This document shows, in pieces, positions 24,040 through 36,153 of a DNA stretch of 64,000 nucleotides. Numbering within the stretch: the first letter of the stretch is position 1; every line of letters starts with the position of its first letter. Origin of the DNA: Allium sativum (taxonomy: Eukaryota; Streptophyta; Magnoliopsida; Asparagales; Amaryllidaceae); the NCBI GenBank assembly GCA_030737875.1, contig CM060922.1, forward strand, positions 308,503,456-308,567,455, read 5' to 3'. Made by a program: the position numbers and the translations under genes. Below the pieces are notes generated by a model that made no database searches, was not told where the DNA came from, and saw only the letters and a program-made list of their open reading frames with translations.

Positions 24040-24840
24040 ACCAATGAAAGTGTTGGCCTATCTCGTGACTAGGCCACGCAAAGTCCGGGCGATCAATTAT
24101 GAGTAACGAAGTCGGATTGAATCGATAAAGGAATCCCAAGTCGAAAGGGAGAACTTGTGCATCAACACATGCTGAACAGGATCGGGACGGGTCAGAGAAA
24201 CCATGACCTGATCCTCATGCGCATAAGCAGCTAAACTCCAGAAAATCATTGGCGGGTCGGATCAGAGTACTACTACCTGCTATCCACAACACATGAAGGC
24301 AACTAAGAGAGTACATGTGATTGGGTCGAAGTACCCCATATCCTACCCACTTCGCAACTGTTGTACTAAGGCAATCACACCCCACCACGTTTCGAGTTTT
24401 GTGCCTACAAATGCGGATCAGAAACCACCACCTTCCCGTGAATTTGATGTGTTTATCCACTTCTCCATGCCCAAATCCGAGATTCAAGTGATAGGAGCCA
24501 TGCCATTACACGACTTGCCCATCTTCTCTACGTATAAATACACCAAGACTTGTCATTTTGAGGGACCTTTTAGCACTCTACATACTCAAGCTTCACTATT
24601 AACAATATTTCTCTATTTTATTCAGACTATACTCTAGATTTCTAATATAATTTTATAGATTTGGAGAGATTTTGATTGTACTTGTGAGGTTGAATAATTA
24701 TCTACATTGTACTTGTACTCAATTACTTAATCAAAGAAATATAAAGTGGATGTAGGCCAGTTAACACCAAACCACTATAAACCTTGTGTGTTGACTGTTT
24801 TTATCTATTTTTAGATTACTATTCTCTACGATTCCTATAA
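24040..24840 (+). repeat. Element D 5' LTR region (limits uncertain)
   Basis: A TATA box GTATAAATA lies at 24532-24540. At 24748-24800 there is a GTGGATGTAG...CCAAACCACTATAAA...TTGTGTG block that recurs near the ends of other Tat-like LTRs (50545-50600). No partner LTR is in the window and no terminal repeat or primer site was found, so the limits are only indicative. Open frames at 24215-24637 are not convincing. Confidence 0.4.
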
Positions 24841-25881
24841 TATATGGGGTTTTAGAATCACTTTTTGGTCTAATTTTGTTGCTTTCACTGACAACGTCAA
24901 ATTCTCAGCTTTTCGGATTGTCATTCTACTATTCGGATCTTCAAGCCCGAAGAGATAGTTCGTGTTTCTACCGTTACCAAAGACTTCATTGATTTCAACT
25001 TGTTTTGATTCCACGGCTCCAAAGAGAAACAAAGATCAGCAAAGTTCCCGGGTCAGCAATGCAAATGAGGATCAGTGGGATAATGCACGAATACTCATTG
25101 CTACAAGGTCACATGGGGGTAGGACGGAACCGACCCATAGGAGAATCCAATATCCGACCCCGGAGTAACAATGTAACTTGATCCGAAGGCCTGAACATGG
25201 CTAGTGACATTGCTCCTACCCGACCGGTAAAGCAGAATCTGACTCTAGCCTCAATTGACACTCCTACCCGAGCTGACCCATACTTCCAACCAGGCTTGTG
25301 CAGGGACTTCAACACTTGCTGCTACCACCAACAGTCAACCTCCTGCATCTGCTTATGTCTCGCAGATGCATTTTTCATCTCGCTATGATGGAGAAAACTA
25401 ACGAAGCTTTAAACCAAGAGGACATGAATGCAATGAATGGGCAGAATGATGAACTTCGTCGGTAGAGAACACCTTCTCCAACCTATTTCCTTGTTGCAAA
25501 CTACTCATCCTCTTTAGAGGAAAATGAACACCCACATCAGAGAAGGCCGTATGAGAGAGTATAAAACCTTAAGAAAACCTGGTTTGGCTTTTTGGTATCT
25601 CGTGAAGACGCAACTCATTACCCGGGACATAACGACCCTAGCCTAGCAGAGCCAATGTTGCTTCCAATGTAGGGGTCTTATGTCCTTCCCATAGATCCAA
25701 ATATCACTAATCCCACTCAGGCCCAACTACTTCAGCCCACTCGTCCTATGAATGACCGGAATGAATACGGCAAGGAAACTTTGCTTTCGCAAGAAACCGG
25801 AGGACGTCGCCTGGCGTAAGAGTTGGAAGTGCTAAAAGAGCAAGGAGTGTTGAACCTGAGCCTACATTAACCAATGCTGAA
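24841..25881 (+). other. Element D leader and damaged gag N-terminus
   Basis: No continuous frame. From about 25370 short frames with charged residues precede gag, consistent with a decayed gag N-terminal region. No primer-binding site is recognisable. Confidence 0.35.
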
Positions 25882-26840
25882 GTGGAAGTTGTGGTACGTC
25901 AAATTATGGTTGATAGCAGGGGTTACACTAATGAAGATTGGGGCATTGATCGCGGCCAAACACCTTTTATAGACGACATACTAGATGTCCAGTACCTGAG
26001 GCGATTCAATCTACCTACCATGGACCGATATGAAGGAAGAACTGATCTAAGGCTTTTCCCAATATACCTTGAAGATGTTCCACATATGTGGTTTACCCGG
26101 CTTCCTCCTCGATCAATCTCCAGTTCCAGAGAACTAAGCGAAAGCTTCATGAACCAGTTTCGACTTCACGCCCAAAAATCTAAAAATGTCATCGATCTTT
26201 CTGTAATCAAACAAGCTCTCGGGGAAACTCTGAAATTGTATATGGACCATTTCAATCTAGAAGTTACAGAAGTGAGTAACCCCCACAAGCAGACCATCTT
26301 AATGGCACTGATAGATGGAGTCGATAAGGACACTGAATTCGGGAGGTACCTGGCCGAAAAACCACCATTAACTAGAGAGTTATTTTATGAGAAGGCTAAC
26401 GTTCGTCTACGACGAAAAGAGATATATGCCAACTGGAAAATAAAATCCGATGATACCCCGAGGAAAGACATCCAAAGCAATGTCTCCATTAAGAAATCTA
26501 GTAACAGTGCAGGGAAGGTTGAAGTGAACGAAGGAAACAAGAGTGGAGAGAGTGACCGCTAAGGTGAGAATTGTAATAAGAGAACTGGGAATCGGAGAAA
26601 CGATCCTAAAAAGAGGCCTAGATTCCAACCCTTCGAGAATTACACGCCATTAAACGACACCTTGGAGAATATATAACTGGACACTTTTAATGTTATTCAA
26701 TATAAGAAGTCACCACCGAGAGACTCGACTGAAAAGGTACGAGAGACCGGGAAGTTTTGTCTATTCCATGAAACTTACATCCACTCTACGAACGAGTGTT
26801 GACGCCACTTAAGAGATGTTATAGAAAAGCTGCTTAGAGT
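25882..26840 (+). pseudogene. Element D gag (Tat-like)
   Basis: The frame 25882-26562 carries PFIDDILDVQYLRRFNLPT, then FPIYLEDVPHMWFTRLPP, SISSSRELSESFMNQFR and DLSVIKQALGETLKLYM, the retrotransposon gag pattern of Tat elements. Between MDRYEGRTD and LRLFPIYL about 30 residues usual in this family (the D-x-x-x-H-L region) are missing in frame. A stop at 26560 is followed, in the same region, by a knuckle-like FCLFHETYIHSTNEC near 26758-26802. This is the structural protein of the particle. Confidence 0.85.
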
Positions 26841-27106
26841 AGGAAAGTTGGATGAGTATAAAGTTGCCCTTAGAGATAGGGGCAAGGAGGATCGATTACG
26901 AATCAGAACCAACCTACCCCCAGACCTATTGCCCAACAGAAAGAGGAAGGGGATAGTCATTAATACCATGGTCGGAGGAACGCATCCAGCTAGATTCAGC
27001 AATAGATCCATGTAGCAGTACGTTAATGTCATTAAGCATCTAGAAGTGGGAGAGTGTAGTTCCCTTGAAGATACTACTCCCGAGAAGCAGCAAAAGACGA
27101 TGACAG

Positions 27107-27481
27107 ATGATGTTATCTTCAGAGAGAGAAAGCGTTGGAGTAAATATTTTAAGTATCGACCCATTGGTAATTAAAACTACCATTGGTCCAGCCCTTATAC
27201 GGAAAGTCCTTGTTGATTGCTGGAGTTCCGTCAATATTTTGTTCAAAAAAGCCTTCGACCAGATGAAATTGAAGGTTAAACATTTGAAGCCATGCGAAGG
27301 ATGGATCTGTGGCATCAATGGCTCAACAATGACTCCAATGGGAGAAGTGAAATTATTTGTAGGTCTTGGAGAAGGAGATTGTAGGAGTGTACGCATCCTT
27401 CCATTTGTCATCATGTTTATTGATTCACCATACAATTCTTTTTGGGTAGATCGACTCTTGCGGAGTTTAGAGCCTACGTAG
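27107..27481 (+). pseudogene. Element D protease
   Basis: LIRKVLVDCWSSVNILFKKAF matches the Tat retropepsin active site (usually V-D-x-G-S-S-x-D/N-I-L-F); the Gly is replaced by Trp and the preceding residue is Cys, so activity is unlikely. YNSFWVDRLLRSLEPT at the end matches YN-x-I-L-G-R-x-x-L. A frame change at 27450 leads into a further conserved stretch (27442-27651). Confidence 0.8.
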
Positions 27482-27879
27482 CTCCTTGGTGCCTATTGTT
27501 AAAATTTCCAACCGAAGCCGAAGTCGCAATTGTCTACGGCGACCAAGTTAACGGAAGAGCTTGTTACATGGCCGAATTGAAATTGCTACGCAATGGAAAT
27601 AACATAGAACTGAAGAATAACTCCCCTCCTGTGAAGGAGGATTCATCATAGCAAATAAAGGAGATATCGCCGAAGGAGTCACCCGATGATCTTCCCGAAG
27701 CCATAGACTTGAGAGGATGATGATTTAGGATGCAGAAGGATGACACCTAATGAAGCAATCGTTGATGTTCCAATCAACGACAATGACCCGACGAAAGTCT
27801 TGAAGATTGGATCTCATTTAGAACCTCTTTAAATGAGGGAGCTAACAATATTTCTACAGGCGAACCTAATGTGTTTGCT

Positions 27880-28740
27880 TGGACCCACGCCGATATGTGT
27901 GGGATTTTGCCATCAATTATGAGTCACTCGCTAAGAATATACTCGAAGTATCCTCCTGTAAAGTAAAAAAGGCGCATGTTTTGCCCGGAAAGGTCGACTT
28001 CCTTGAAAGAGGAAGTAGAGAAATTGAGAGATAATGGATTTATTAAAGACGCTACATAACTCGAATGGATATCGAACCTTGTCCTTGCCAAGAAAACAAA
28101 TGGGAAGTGGCATACATTCATTGACTTTTAAGGCCTAAACAAAGCCTGCCTAAAAGATAGCTTTGCGTTACCGAGAATTGATCAGGTTATGGACTCGACG
28201 GCAGGACACGAACTTCTCTCCTTCATGGTTGCATATTCAGGTTACAACCAGATTCCCATGCGCGTTCCAGATCAAGAGCATATCGGTTTTATCATTGACC
28301 TTGGATTGTACTGCTATGTGGTAATGCCTTTTAGATTAAAGAACACGGGAGTGACATACAAGCGTTTAGTGAATCATATATTCTATGACCATATTAGGAG
28401 ATCAAGGGAAGTTTATGTAGTGTGAAGTCCAAGCGACCGTCCAACCACACAGCAGATTTGGCTGAGAGGTTTGATATCCTCAGATGTTATGGAATGAAGC
28501 TTAACCTGTTAATGTGCTTATTCTGAGTGGTATCAAGAAAATTGCTTGGTTTAATCATCAACTCATGTGGAACTGAAATCAATCCTGACCAGATTGCCGC
28601 AATCAGGAACATTAGTGAGCCACGAAAAATTAGAGATATACAAAGCTTAGCAGAGAAGATTGTAGCATTAAGCAGATTTGTTTTGAATGGGCCCCAAATG
28701 GTGTTGAAGCCTTTCAGAACCTGCTTGATCTTTTAGAGAA
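27880..28740 (+). pseudogene. Element D reverse transcriptase
   Basis: Frame 28189-28425 holds MDSTAGHELLSFMVAYSGYN, LGLYCYVVMPFRLKNTGVTY and RLVNHIFYDHI. The catalytic loop is broken at VYVV-stop where VYVDDM is expected (frameshift at about 28420). Upstream DSFALPRIDQ and downstream INPDQIAAIRNISEPRKIRD (28580-28640) complete the palm and connection. Stops and shifts occur every 100-300 bp. Confidence 0.88.
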
Positions 28741-29160
28741 ACCCCCAATATTGTCTAAGACGTTGGATCATGAAGATTTATGTGTATACTTGGCAGTATC
28801 GTCACACGCTATTAGCTCAGTACTTGTGCACGAGGATGATAAAATTCAGAGACTGGTGTACTTTGTGAGCAAGAAACTGGTGGCAACTACCCGATAGAAA
28901 AGCTTTCTTACATCTTGTTGATTGCCTTAAGAAATCTTCATCACTACTTTCACGCTCACCCCATTGTTATATACACCGATCAACCACTCTCGCAAGTCTT
29001 ATAGTGACCTGATGCATCTGGAAGACTTATCAAATGGAACATCGAGCTAAGCTAGTTTAACTTCAACTTCCTTACCAGAAATTCCATATAAGGGCAAGCG
29101 TTAGCCGATTTCATCGTTGAATTCACCATCCCCAAAGATGATATATCAGATGAAGAACCA
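28741..29160 (+). pseudogene. Element D first RNase H
   Basis: Frameshifted similarity to the gypsy RNase H: LYVYLAVSSHAISSVLVHED-like near 28775-28850, LVYFVSKKL near 28855-28880, and YTDQPL near 28970. It precedes the second RNase H, as in Tat elements. Confidence 0.65.
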
Positions 29161-29196
29161 TGCCCCTCAAAACAGAAGCTGGAATCTAGTACTTGA

Positions 29197-29550
29197 ATGC
29201 TTTATACAGACGGTGCTAAGAATGATCGATGGTCTGGCACCAGAGTTATACTGATAGCTCCTGAAGGACGGTCGATTTACTATGCACTACGATTAAAAAT
29301 TTCTGCTGCCAACAATGATTCTAAGTACGAGGCCCTGATTGCCAGGTTGAAACTCGCTAAGGAATTGGGAATAGCGGCAATGAATATCTTTTATGACTAT
29401 CAAATTGTTGTTTGTCAGCTTCGGAAGGAATTTCAGACAAAGGGAACATGACTCCCGGCATAGCTAGAAAGAGTAAAGGAGCTATTGGACAACCTAGAAT
29501 ATTACAGTATATCCCACATTCCACGGACATAGAATCAGATAGCGAATAAG
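29197..29550 (+). pseudogene. Element D second (archaeal-type) RNase H
   Basis: The frame begins LYTDGAKNDRWSGTRVILIA (first catalytic Asp in TDGA), then YYALRLKISAANNDSKYEAL (catalytic Glu in KYEALI) and YDYQIVVCQL (third acidic position, Asp). This is the extra ribonuclease H that marks the Tat lineage. A stop at 29449 ends the frame; similarity continues to about 29540. Confidence 0.85.
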
Positions 29551-30672
29551 TTGGCTAAGTTAGCAAGCGCAGATAATCCAGAAGAAACAGAAATGGTTCC
29601 AATCGAAATACTAGAAGCTCCGAGCATTGATCAGATGGAAGTTGTTCTGGTGTTGGAGACTGAACCAGAAAGAGAGTCGTGGATGGCCCCAATAAATAAC
29701 TTCCCGCAGAATGGAACGCTCCCAATGAAAAAAGAGTGAAAGGTGTGCCATCGTTATCAAAGCTTCAAGATATGTCATGCAGGGCGAAGTTCTTTACCGA
29801 CAAGGTTTTTCAGTACCCTTAGCCAACTCAAATCGATGGTGAGCCCGTGGCCCTTCGCCATATGGGGAAATGATATCATTGGAAGCCTACCGATGAGCAA
29901 ACTACGCAATCGTGGCCATGAATCACTTTACAAAATGGGCAAAAGCCAATCCATTGACCATGATCACGACCAAGTGAGTGATCAAATTTGTTGTCAAAAA
30001 CATCATTTCTGATTCAGGATCCCTAGAGTCATCATAACCAACAACGGACCCAGTTCGACGACACATAATTTAGAGATTTCTGCCAAAAATACAGAATTGA
30101 GAAGAGATACACCGTTGTAGCTCACGGACAATCGAATAGGCAAGTCAAAGAAGTAAACAAAATTATTAAGTCATTCTAAAGAAGCAATTGAAGCAGGCGA
30201 AAGCCATGTGAGTCGATGAAATGCCCTTAGTGTTATGGTCTTAAAGAATGACCTACAAGTTGGCAACTGGCCACACTCCCTTCTCACTTTCGTTCGGATC
30301 AGAAGTTGTCATTCTAGTGGAATTATAAGTCCCCTCCCATATAATAACATATTATGATCTGACGACGAACAAAGCGCTTCTCCTTGAGTCCTTGGACATG
30401 ATTGAGGAAAAGAGAGATGAAGCGGACTTACGTGCTTCGAGGCACAAACACCAGGTCGCTTGCAAGAAGGTTCAATCTTGAACTTTTGAACTTGGAGACC
30501 TAGTTTTGAAGCACGGCTTCCCGGCCTTCATTTTTATGGGCCCGAGATGGGAAGGACCGTGTGTCATCTAATGGAAACTTGATAAGAAAGATCTCAAGAT
30601 AAATACCGTAGATGGTGATGAAATTCCTAAAGCATGGAATGCCCAGCATTTGCAGCATTACTTGACTTGAGA
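29551..30672 (+). pseudogene. Element D integrase
   Basis: Frame 29551-29739 is the linker ending SWMAPINNFPQNGTLPMKKE. The core begins near 29838 with SPWPFAIWGNDIIGSLP (first catalytic Asp). The HHCC zinc module expected between them is deleted. Downstream pieces in shifting frames include the region around 30040 and the C-terminal end VDGDEIPKAWNAQHLQHYLT before a stop at about 30670. Confidence 0.8.
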
Positions 30673-31607
30673 CTGTATTGCTTCTTTTGATTTGTAAACT
30701 ATGTAAAAAGGCATGGCTTGCCTAGAACAGTCTAGTTGATATAAACAAAAGATTATAAAGTGGACGTAGGATATGATTTGGCCGAACCACTATAAAAATA
30801 TAGTGTGTTATTTACTTTTCCTGTATTTATTTTCCCGTGCTCTGTGATTATTTTGATCTTTGTGTAAAGCATTAAATACGGATTAAAATTGAGTGCGAGA
30901 ATGGCACTCGAGCCGGCTTAATCCCGCTCTTGGAATTAGAGTGTAGAAGGAAAGACGGGGCGAATGGCATGATTGTTCGGCTAATCAACTCAAACTGTCT
31001 CTATCCGAGAGTGAGTATAAAAGTAGGCATGAGTTGGGCACCGTGATTAAATACCTCCTTAGCCGCACTGTAACCTGGGCATACGACAGGAGAGTATAGA
31101 GGCACTGAGATCAAGTGCCAAAGAAAAAGGGTTCCCACCCACTGAGGGATTGGGAGCAAGATTGAAAGCTGATCTCACACTCCCCACTAAAAGATTGTGG
31201 GCAATATAAAGTCAATCCTAATCAATCCTGAATAAGCATTGGCCAGGAAATTCATTCAAGGCTGATTGGGGGCATACATATATCACATCATTACAATAAT
31301 AACAATGTAACATCTTGTTTATTACCTAGTCTAGTAATCATTCCTTGATTGCAGAAATTTTTATTTTTGACTTGTAGGGATGTTGATATGCGATACAATT
31401 TGTTGTTTACCGCTTAGCATAATAATGTTAAGGTCATAGTTACATTTGGTTAAGATAGGTGATAAACTTGCAGGTGTATGATATTGCAGCGAAACTACTT
31501 TATTAACAACGTGCAGATTTACATAGATAACTGATCAAAAATGCGAGGACCGCACTCGCAACAACAAACGCAAGCCAATGTAAAACAAAAGAAATCAAAA
31601 AAACACT
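30673..31607 (+). other. Element D spacer between pol and antisense gene
   Basis: No open frame of interest. At 30757-30825 it carries GTGGACGTAGG...GCCGAACCACTATAAA...AGTGTG, the same block as near the ends of the D and F LTRs. A TATA-like GTATAAAA lies at about 31016. The minus-strand antisense gene ends at 31608. Confidence 0.5.
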
Positions 31608-32127
31608 TCATTTGGACTTGGTAGAATGCTTGCCTTTCTTAGCCTCCTTGAGTCTATGCCTCTCCACCTTTTCAGCGTCGATGAGAACACACTTTGTCTT
31701 CTTCTTCTTTCCAAAGGGGGAATATATCGAATCAACAGAGGACTTGCCAGCCAACTCTCTAGTAATCGATCGAGTTGGCATCTTGATGATTGTTTAACCA
31801 TTAGGAGCAACATCATGGAGAGGATCGACTGAGATGGGTTCTTCTTCTTTCTTAGCCTTAAAGTGTGACTTAGACTTAGCTTTCATCTGGGAAAGTGTCA
31901 AGATTTCGCTCTCATCGGTTGCTCCAATGATGGTGAAGACCACATCCTCTTCATCCTCCTTGCTCTACATATCCTTTAAAGCATCAATTATTTCCCCGTC
32001 TTTGGGAACTTCACTGCTGGAGAGCATTATGGCCTTGTTAGTGGCCTCATTTTTCTTTTCAGTTTTCTCAGCAGGATTTGTACCTAGATAACGTGAAGTA
32101 ATAGTTATTAACTCTGGAGAAAACATA
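31608..32127 (-). pseudogene. Element D antisense gene, C-terminal part
   Basis: Directly continues the reading of 60870-63846 across the E insertion: FSPELITITSRYLGTNPAEK follows on from the ERPI end. It then has acidic and Lys-rich segments (KAKSKSHFKAKKEEEPIS; VLIDAEKVERHRLKEAKKGK) and a stop at 31610-31608. One internal stop lies near 31797. The basic tail would suit nucleic-acid binding, but that is only inference. Confidence 0.65.
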
Positions 32128-34978
32128 TGTGACGGCCGTCCATATCTCCTGCACATAACAAGGGCATTAATGCGATGAAAGGTGTGTCAGGCAGCCCTTG
32201 ACGATCATCAAGGTAAGATAACACAAGCAGAACCTGTCGTATAACTCACAGTGCAAGGATAGAATTATAATAGAACATATACAACAGGTAATAATGGTAA
32301 AACATAATTGTACAGAATTTTAAACATCCATATCATCAAGGAATATCCATAACATCACTGGATACATCATCAAACTGTGTACAAAAGGCCTCACTGAAAC
32401 ACTCATAGAATACATCAAACAATGGAAAACATCATAAAATGTATAGTAGAAAACTAGTATGCAAGCCTCCAGCTCGTCATCGATCTGCAACATCGTCCAC
32501 TATGACTTACTGCCTATTTCCAGCTACTCAGTCTACCCATCCATACAATCGACGAACAACCCAAGGTAATAAGAGGGAAACACAAAACCTTGAGTCAGAC
32601 AACAGTATTAGTGAGAAATAAAACAACTATCTAACATCATCAACAAAGTGTATGATAATAGGTAGATTAACCAATCAATCTACTCTAACAACTAGAGAAG
32701 AAACCCAAACTCATCTTCCATGCTTCTGGCAGTGATAACCTTTACAAAACAAGAATTTAGAAAGAACAACACGTCCATAACAATCAGTTATCAAACATAG
32801 ACCATCTTAATCGATATTGACGTCTCTCAAGCACAAGCCCCGAAGGCCTAAACCAACATCAGACAAGCACCCAGGAGATATCTCCTCCGCTGTCGAATAA
32901 TCTACACAAGATGATACAAGCAAAAAAATATCATCCATGACTCTGGCTATCACCACCAATCCGCTTTGATACCATCGTTAATCGTATGACCAGTGAAATA
33001 CCTTGCCATCAACTATCAAGGGATAATGGTAAACCCCGGTTCTAGCAAAACTCCATACGCCACACGATGAAAAGTATCTAGGCCCGTCGAACTGCCCAGG
33101 ATATTCTACTAGTCAATTCAAGTCTTTTCGGCGTCCCCATTATACCCCTACTTTGAATCTGCTAGAACCTACGACAATGATAATTTCTTAGCCTTTGATA
33201 TCTCTAGTCATCTAGCCTGATGACCGTTCATAAACTCAAGTTCAGTTCCCGAGAAACCATTATCCACGAACTCACCCCCCAAGAGTCATCTTCAAATTCA
33301 TCGCATTACGAGGATCAACGAACACATCACTTCAACTTTCCACCTTGAATTCACTTCGAAGGCACAACCACCATTGAGCCAAAAACATACATCATTTTGT
33401 CAATATTTGATTTATAGTGTTTCTTCCCGACTCATCAGGTCACATACAACCCGACCCTATGGATCACCAACGACCCAACTCCCTGGATCAACAATGACCC
33501 GACACTATGGATTACCAACGACCCAACTCCTTGGATCACCGACGATTCGACTCTATGGATCACCAACGAACCAACTCCCTGAATCACCGATGATCCGACT
33601 CTATGGATCACCAACTACCCAACCCCCTGGATCACCAACTACCCAACGCCCTGGATCACCGACGGTCCAACTCTATGGATTACCAACGACCCAACCCCCG
33701 GATCACCGACTTTCCGACTTTATGGATCACCAATGACCTAACCCCCTGGATCACCGACGATCCGACTCTATGGATCATCAACGACCCAACTTCCTGGATC
33801 ACCGATGATCTGACTCTATGGAACACCAACGACCCAACCCCTTGGATCCCCGATGATCCGACTCTATGGATCACCAACGACCCAATTTTCAGTTCTTGGA
33901 GCTTAACCCAGCAACCTATCCAAAAACTACTTGACCTAAGAAATATGACCCGACTCCAGATCTGACCAAAAATAGCTCCAATCTTTACCAAATCCTCACC
34001 AAATGACAACATTGATGTGACCAATTCATCCAATTCAACCATAAACCCTTTATGAAATCATTAACAATATCAAAATGACAATTATTCATAGATAATCATA
34101 TAAAATTCACCAAAATTATGATAAATCAATGAATAAACTAAAACAATGGATCTAACTTGCATAAACATATGAATTTACATAAGAAATTACCGGTTTTAAG
34201 TTGCTAGATTAGATCCTATGGTGATTCAAATGAAAATATACTTACCATGACGTAGATCTTGGTGAAAACAAATTAAATGATGAAAATAAGATCGAACAAG
34301 TTATATACTTGATTAAATCCGTGCGAGAGATGCTTATCACTCAACAATTCTTCGAATTAACTTGAAATCGCTAAACTCTCAATCTAGACAGCGAAGAATA
34401 TGCTTCGAACCTCTTAATTTGATGTGATCTCTCTTCACTTGACGTAGATCTAGTTTGGAATGATGTAGATCTTCTATTCTCTTTTGTAGATCTAGAATTT
34501 AATGGTGGGAAGATGTATTTGATTGAGTAAGGAGGATCAAGAGCTCAACTAAATGAGAGATTGAGGAAAGTAAACTATTCTCCATGTCTCTAACCCTCTA
34601 TTTATATCCTCCCACCAGCCCACTAATGGCCTCCTCAAATCAGCCCGTCAATGGCTCTAAAAACCTGAATAGAAATTGTAAAACATAAAAACAATGATTC
34701 CTCCTAAACTGCTGAACCAAATGACCATTCTACGGAATTGGCAACACCATTTCCTTTCCAATGAAAACGACCTCAGCACCTGATTCGATCCTAATCAAAA
34801 GTTATTCCCTATACAAGACTGACAGGGGCAAAATAATCACAAATAAAATTGGTAAATATTATGGACTTGTCTCACATCCCCATAACCAACATATCAGAAT
34901 ATGAGAATGATCCAACCCTCAAGGAATAAAATAAAAATAATTTACGACTCTCCGATACGTAAAATTCTTGTTGTTACA
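32128..34978 (-). repeat. Element E 3' LTR (left copy)
   Basis: 2851 bp. Contains a 24-bp minisatellite (33459-33893) and a TATA box on the minus strand (about 34611-34621, GATATAAATAG). Polypurine tract AAGGGGAGAGAA (34990-34979, minus) abuts it. Confidence 0.9.
33459..33893. repeat. 24-bp minisatellite in element E left LTR
   Basis: Alternating 24-bp units, GATCCGACTCTATGGATCAC plus CAAC, and GACCCAACTCCCTGGATCAC plus CGAC, about 18 in all, forming a 48-bp higher-order period. The long open frames over it (33374-34042, both strands) follow from the period being a multiple of 3. Confidence 0.92.
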
Positions 34979-35189
34979 TTCTCTCCCCTTAGGAATTCCA
35001 CCCTGTCCCCTTCAAATTCCAAACAAACATAAGCAACCAAAACAATTTCACATGCTAATCTTCCATAAGCAGCCAATTTACCATCCAAACTAGCGTCCAT
35101 CAAACCATGCATTCATAACCTTATCCTAGCGTGCAGAATTCTAATAACAACCATGGCAGAAGTTAGAATGATGTAATGATGAAACGATA

Positions 35190-36120
35190 TCAATGGGTCA
35201 CACCGACGAAGAGTTCTGGATGGGTCATCTTCATACTCTCTTATGTATCCCACGTACAATCGTCGACATCCTCACTCCATTTCACCTTGACTAGCTTAAT
35301 CGTCTTCTTCTTTAGTTGTTTCGTGTCATTCCCCATAACACGAAGCGGTCTACGTGGTCCCGTAACTACGGTCTTAACTTCTAAGTATTCATACTGCTCT
35401 GGAGATACCACCACATTCGAATCATGCTTGCACTTCCATAGAAACGACACATGGAAAACATTATGCACATTTGAAATCTTCTCGGGTAACTACAATCTAT
35501 ACGTGAGCTTTCCAATTCGCTCAATTATCGGAAACGGTCAAATAACCCTTGGAGCTAACTTTTCTTTATTTCCGAACCGAACCTCATGTTTCAACGGCAA
35601 AATCTTCACAAAAACCATGTCGCCAACATCGAATTCCTAATCTTTTCGATGCTTATTTGCATAGCTTTTCTGACAATCCTGGGCTACTTTAATTCATTGT
35701 CGAACAATATCGATACAATTTGAGGTTTCTCTTATCATATTTGGCCCAAGTTAAACTTATCTCCAGTCTCTAATCAACATGCCAGAGAATTTCATGACCT
35801 ACAATACAACGCCTCGTATGATGCCATTCCATTGATTGGATATTATTGTATGCAAACTCCACTAGGTATAGATAGTCTTCCCATGATCCCCCAAAATCCA
35901 ACACACAAGCTTTGAGAAGATCTTTCAAACTCGGTTGACCCTCTCAGTTTGACCATTAGTATGGGAATGATAAGCCGCACTCAAACACAACTCAGTTTCC
36001 AAATTCTCTTGCAAACTCTTCCAAAATCCACTTGTAAACAATGGATCTCGATCACTGACTATGCTCTTCGGGATATCGTGGAATCGAACTATCCATATTA
36101 TATAAAGCTCAGCCAACTTT
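35190..36120 (-). pseudogene. Element E integrase core, C-terminus and chromodomain
   Basis: Frame 36152-35925 has SKLAELYIIWIVRFHDIPKS, IVSDRDPLFTSGFWKSLQE and AAYHSHTNGQTERVNRV. The frame 35468-35241 has NVFHVSFLWKCKHDSN and a chromodomain-like DTKQLKKKTIKLVKVKWSED, then W-D-T-stop-E-S-M-K, ending at about 35190. Frameshifts occur near 35930 and 35640. The first residues shown for the 36152 frame come from the inserted element F. Confidence 0.85.
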
Positions 36121-36125
36121 GATGT

Positions 36126-36151
36126 TGTTGAAACCAAAATTGGTTTCAACA
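36126..36151 (+). repeat. 26-bp palindrome at the 5' end of element F in place of a full LTR
   Basis: Arms TGTTGAAACCAA and TTGGTTTCAACA are perfect inverted repeats with an AA centre. The last 27 bp of F's 3' LTR (50673-50699) are the same palindrome with one extra T. A full 5' LTR is missing although target duplication and primer site are both in place. Confidence 0.9.
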
Positions 36152-36153
36152 TT

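Noticed and set aside
24040..30900. Integrated pararetrovirus (caulimovirus-like)
   Set aside because: Integrase, dual RNase H and LTR features point to a Tat-like retrotransposon; no movement or transactivator protein is seen.
30673..31480. A complete 3' LTR of D directly after pol
   Set aside because: Only the short end block matches the D LTR region; the TATA-containing part at 24400-24700 has no counterpart here.
33374..34042. Three 120-residue open frames
   Set aside because: They arise from the 24-bp minisatellite in E's LTR; the equivalents at 59205-59925 have the same origin.
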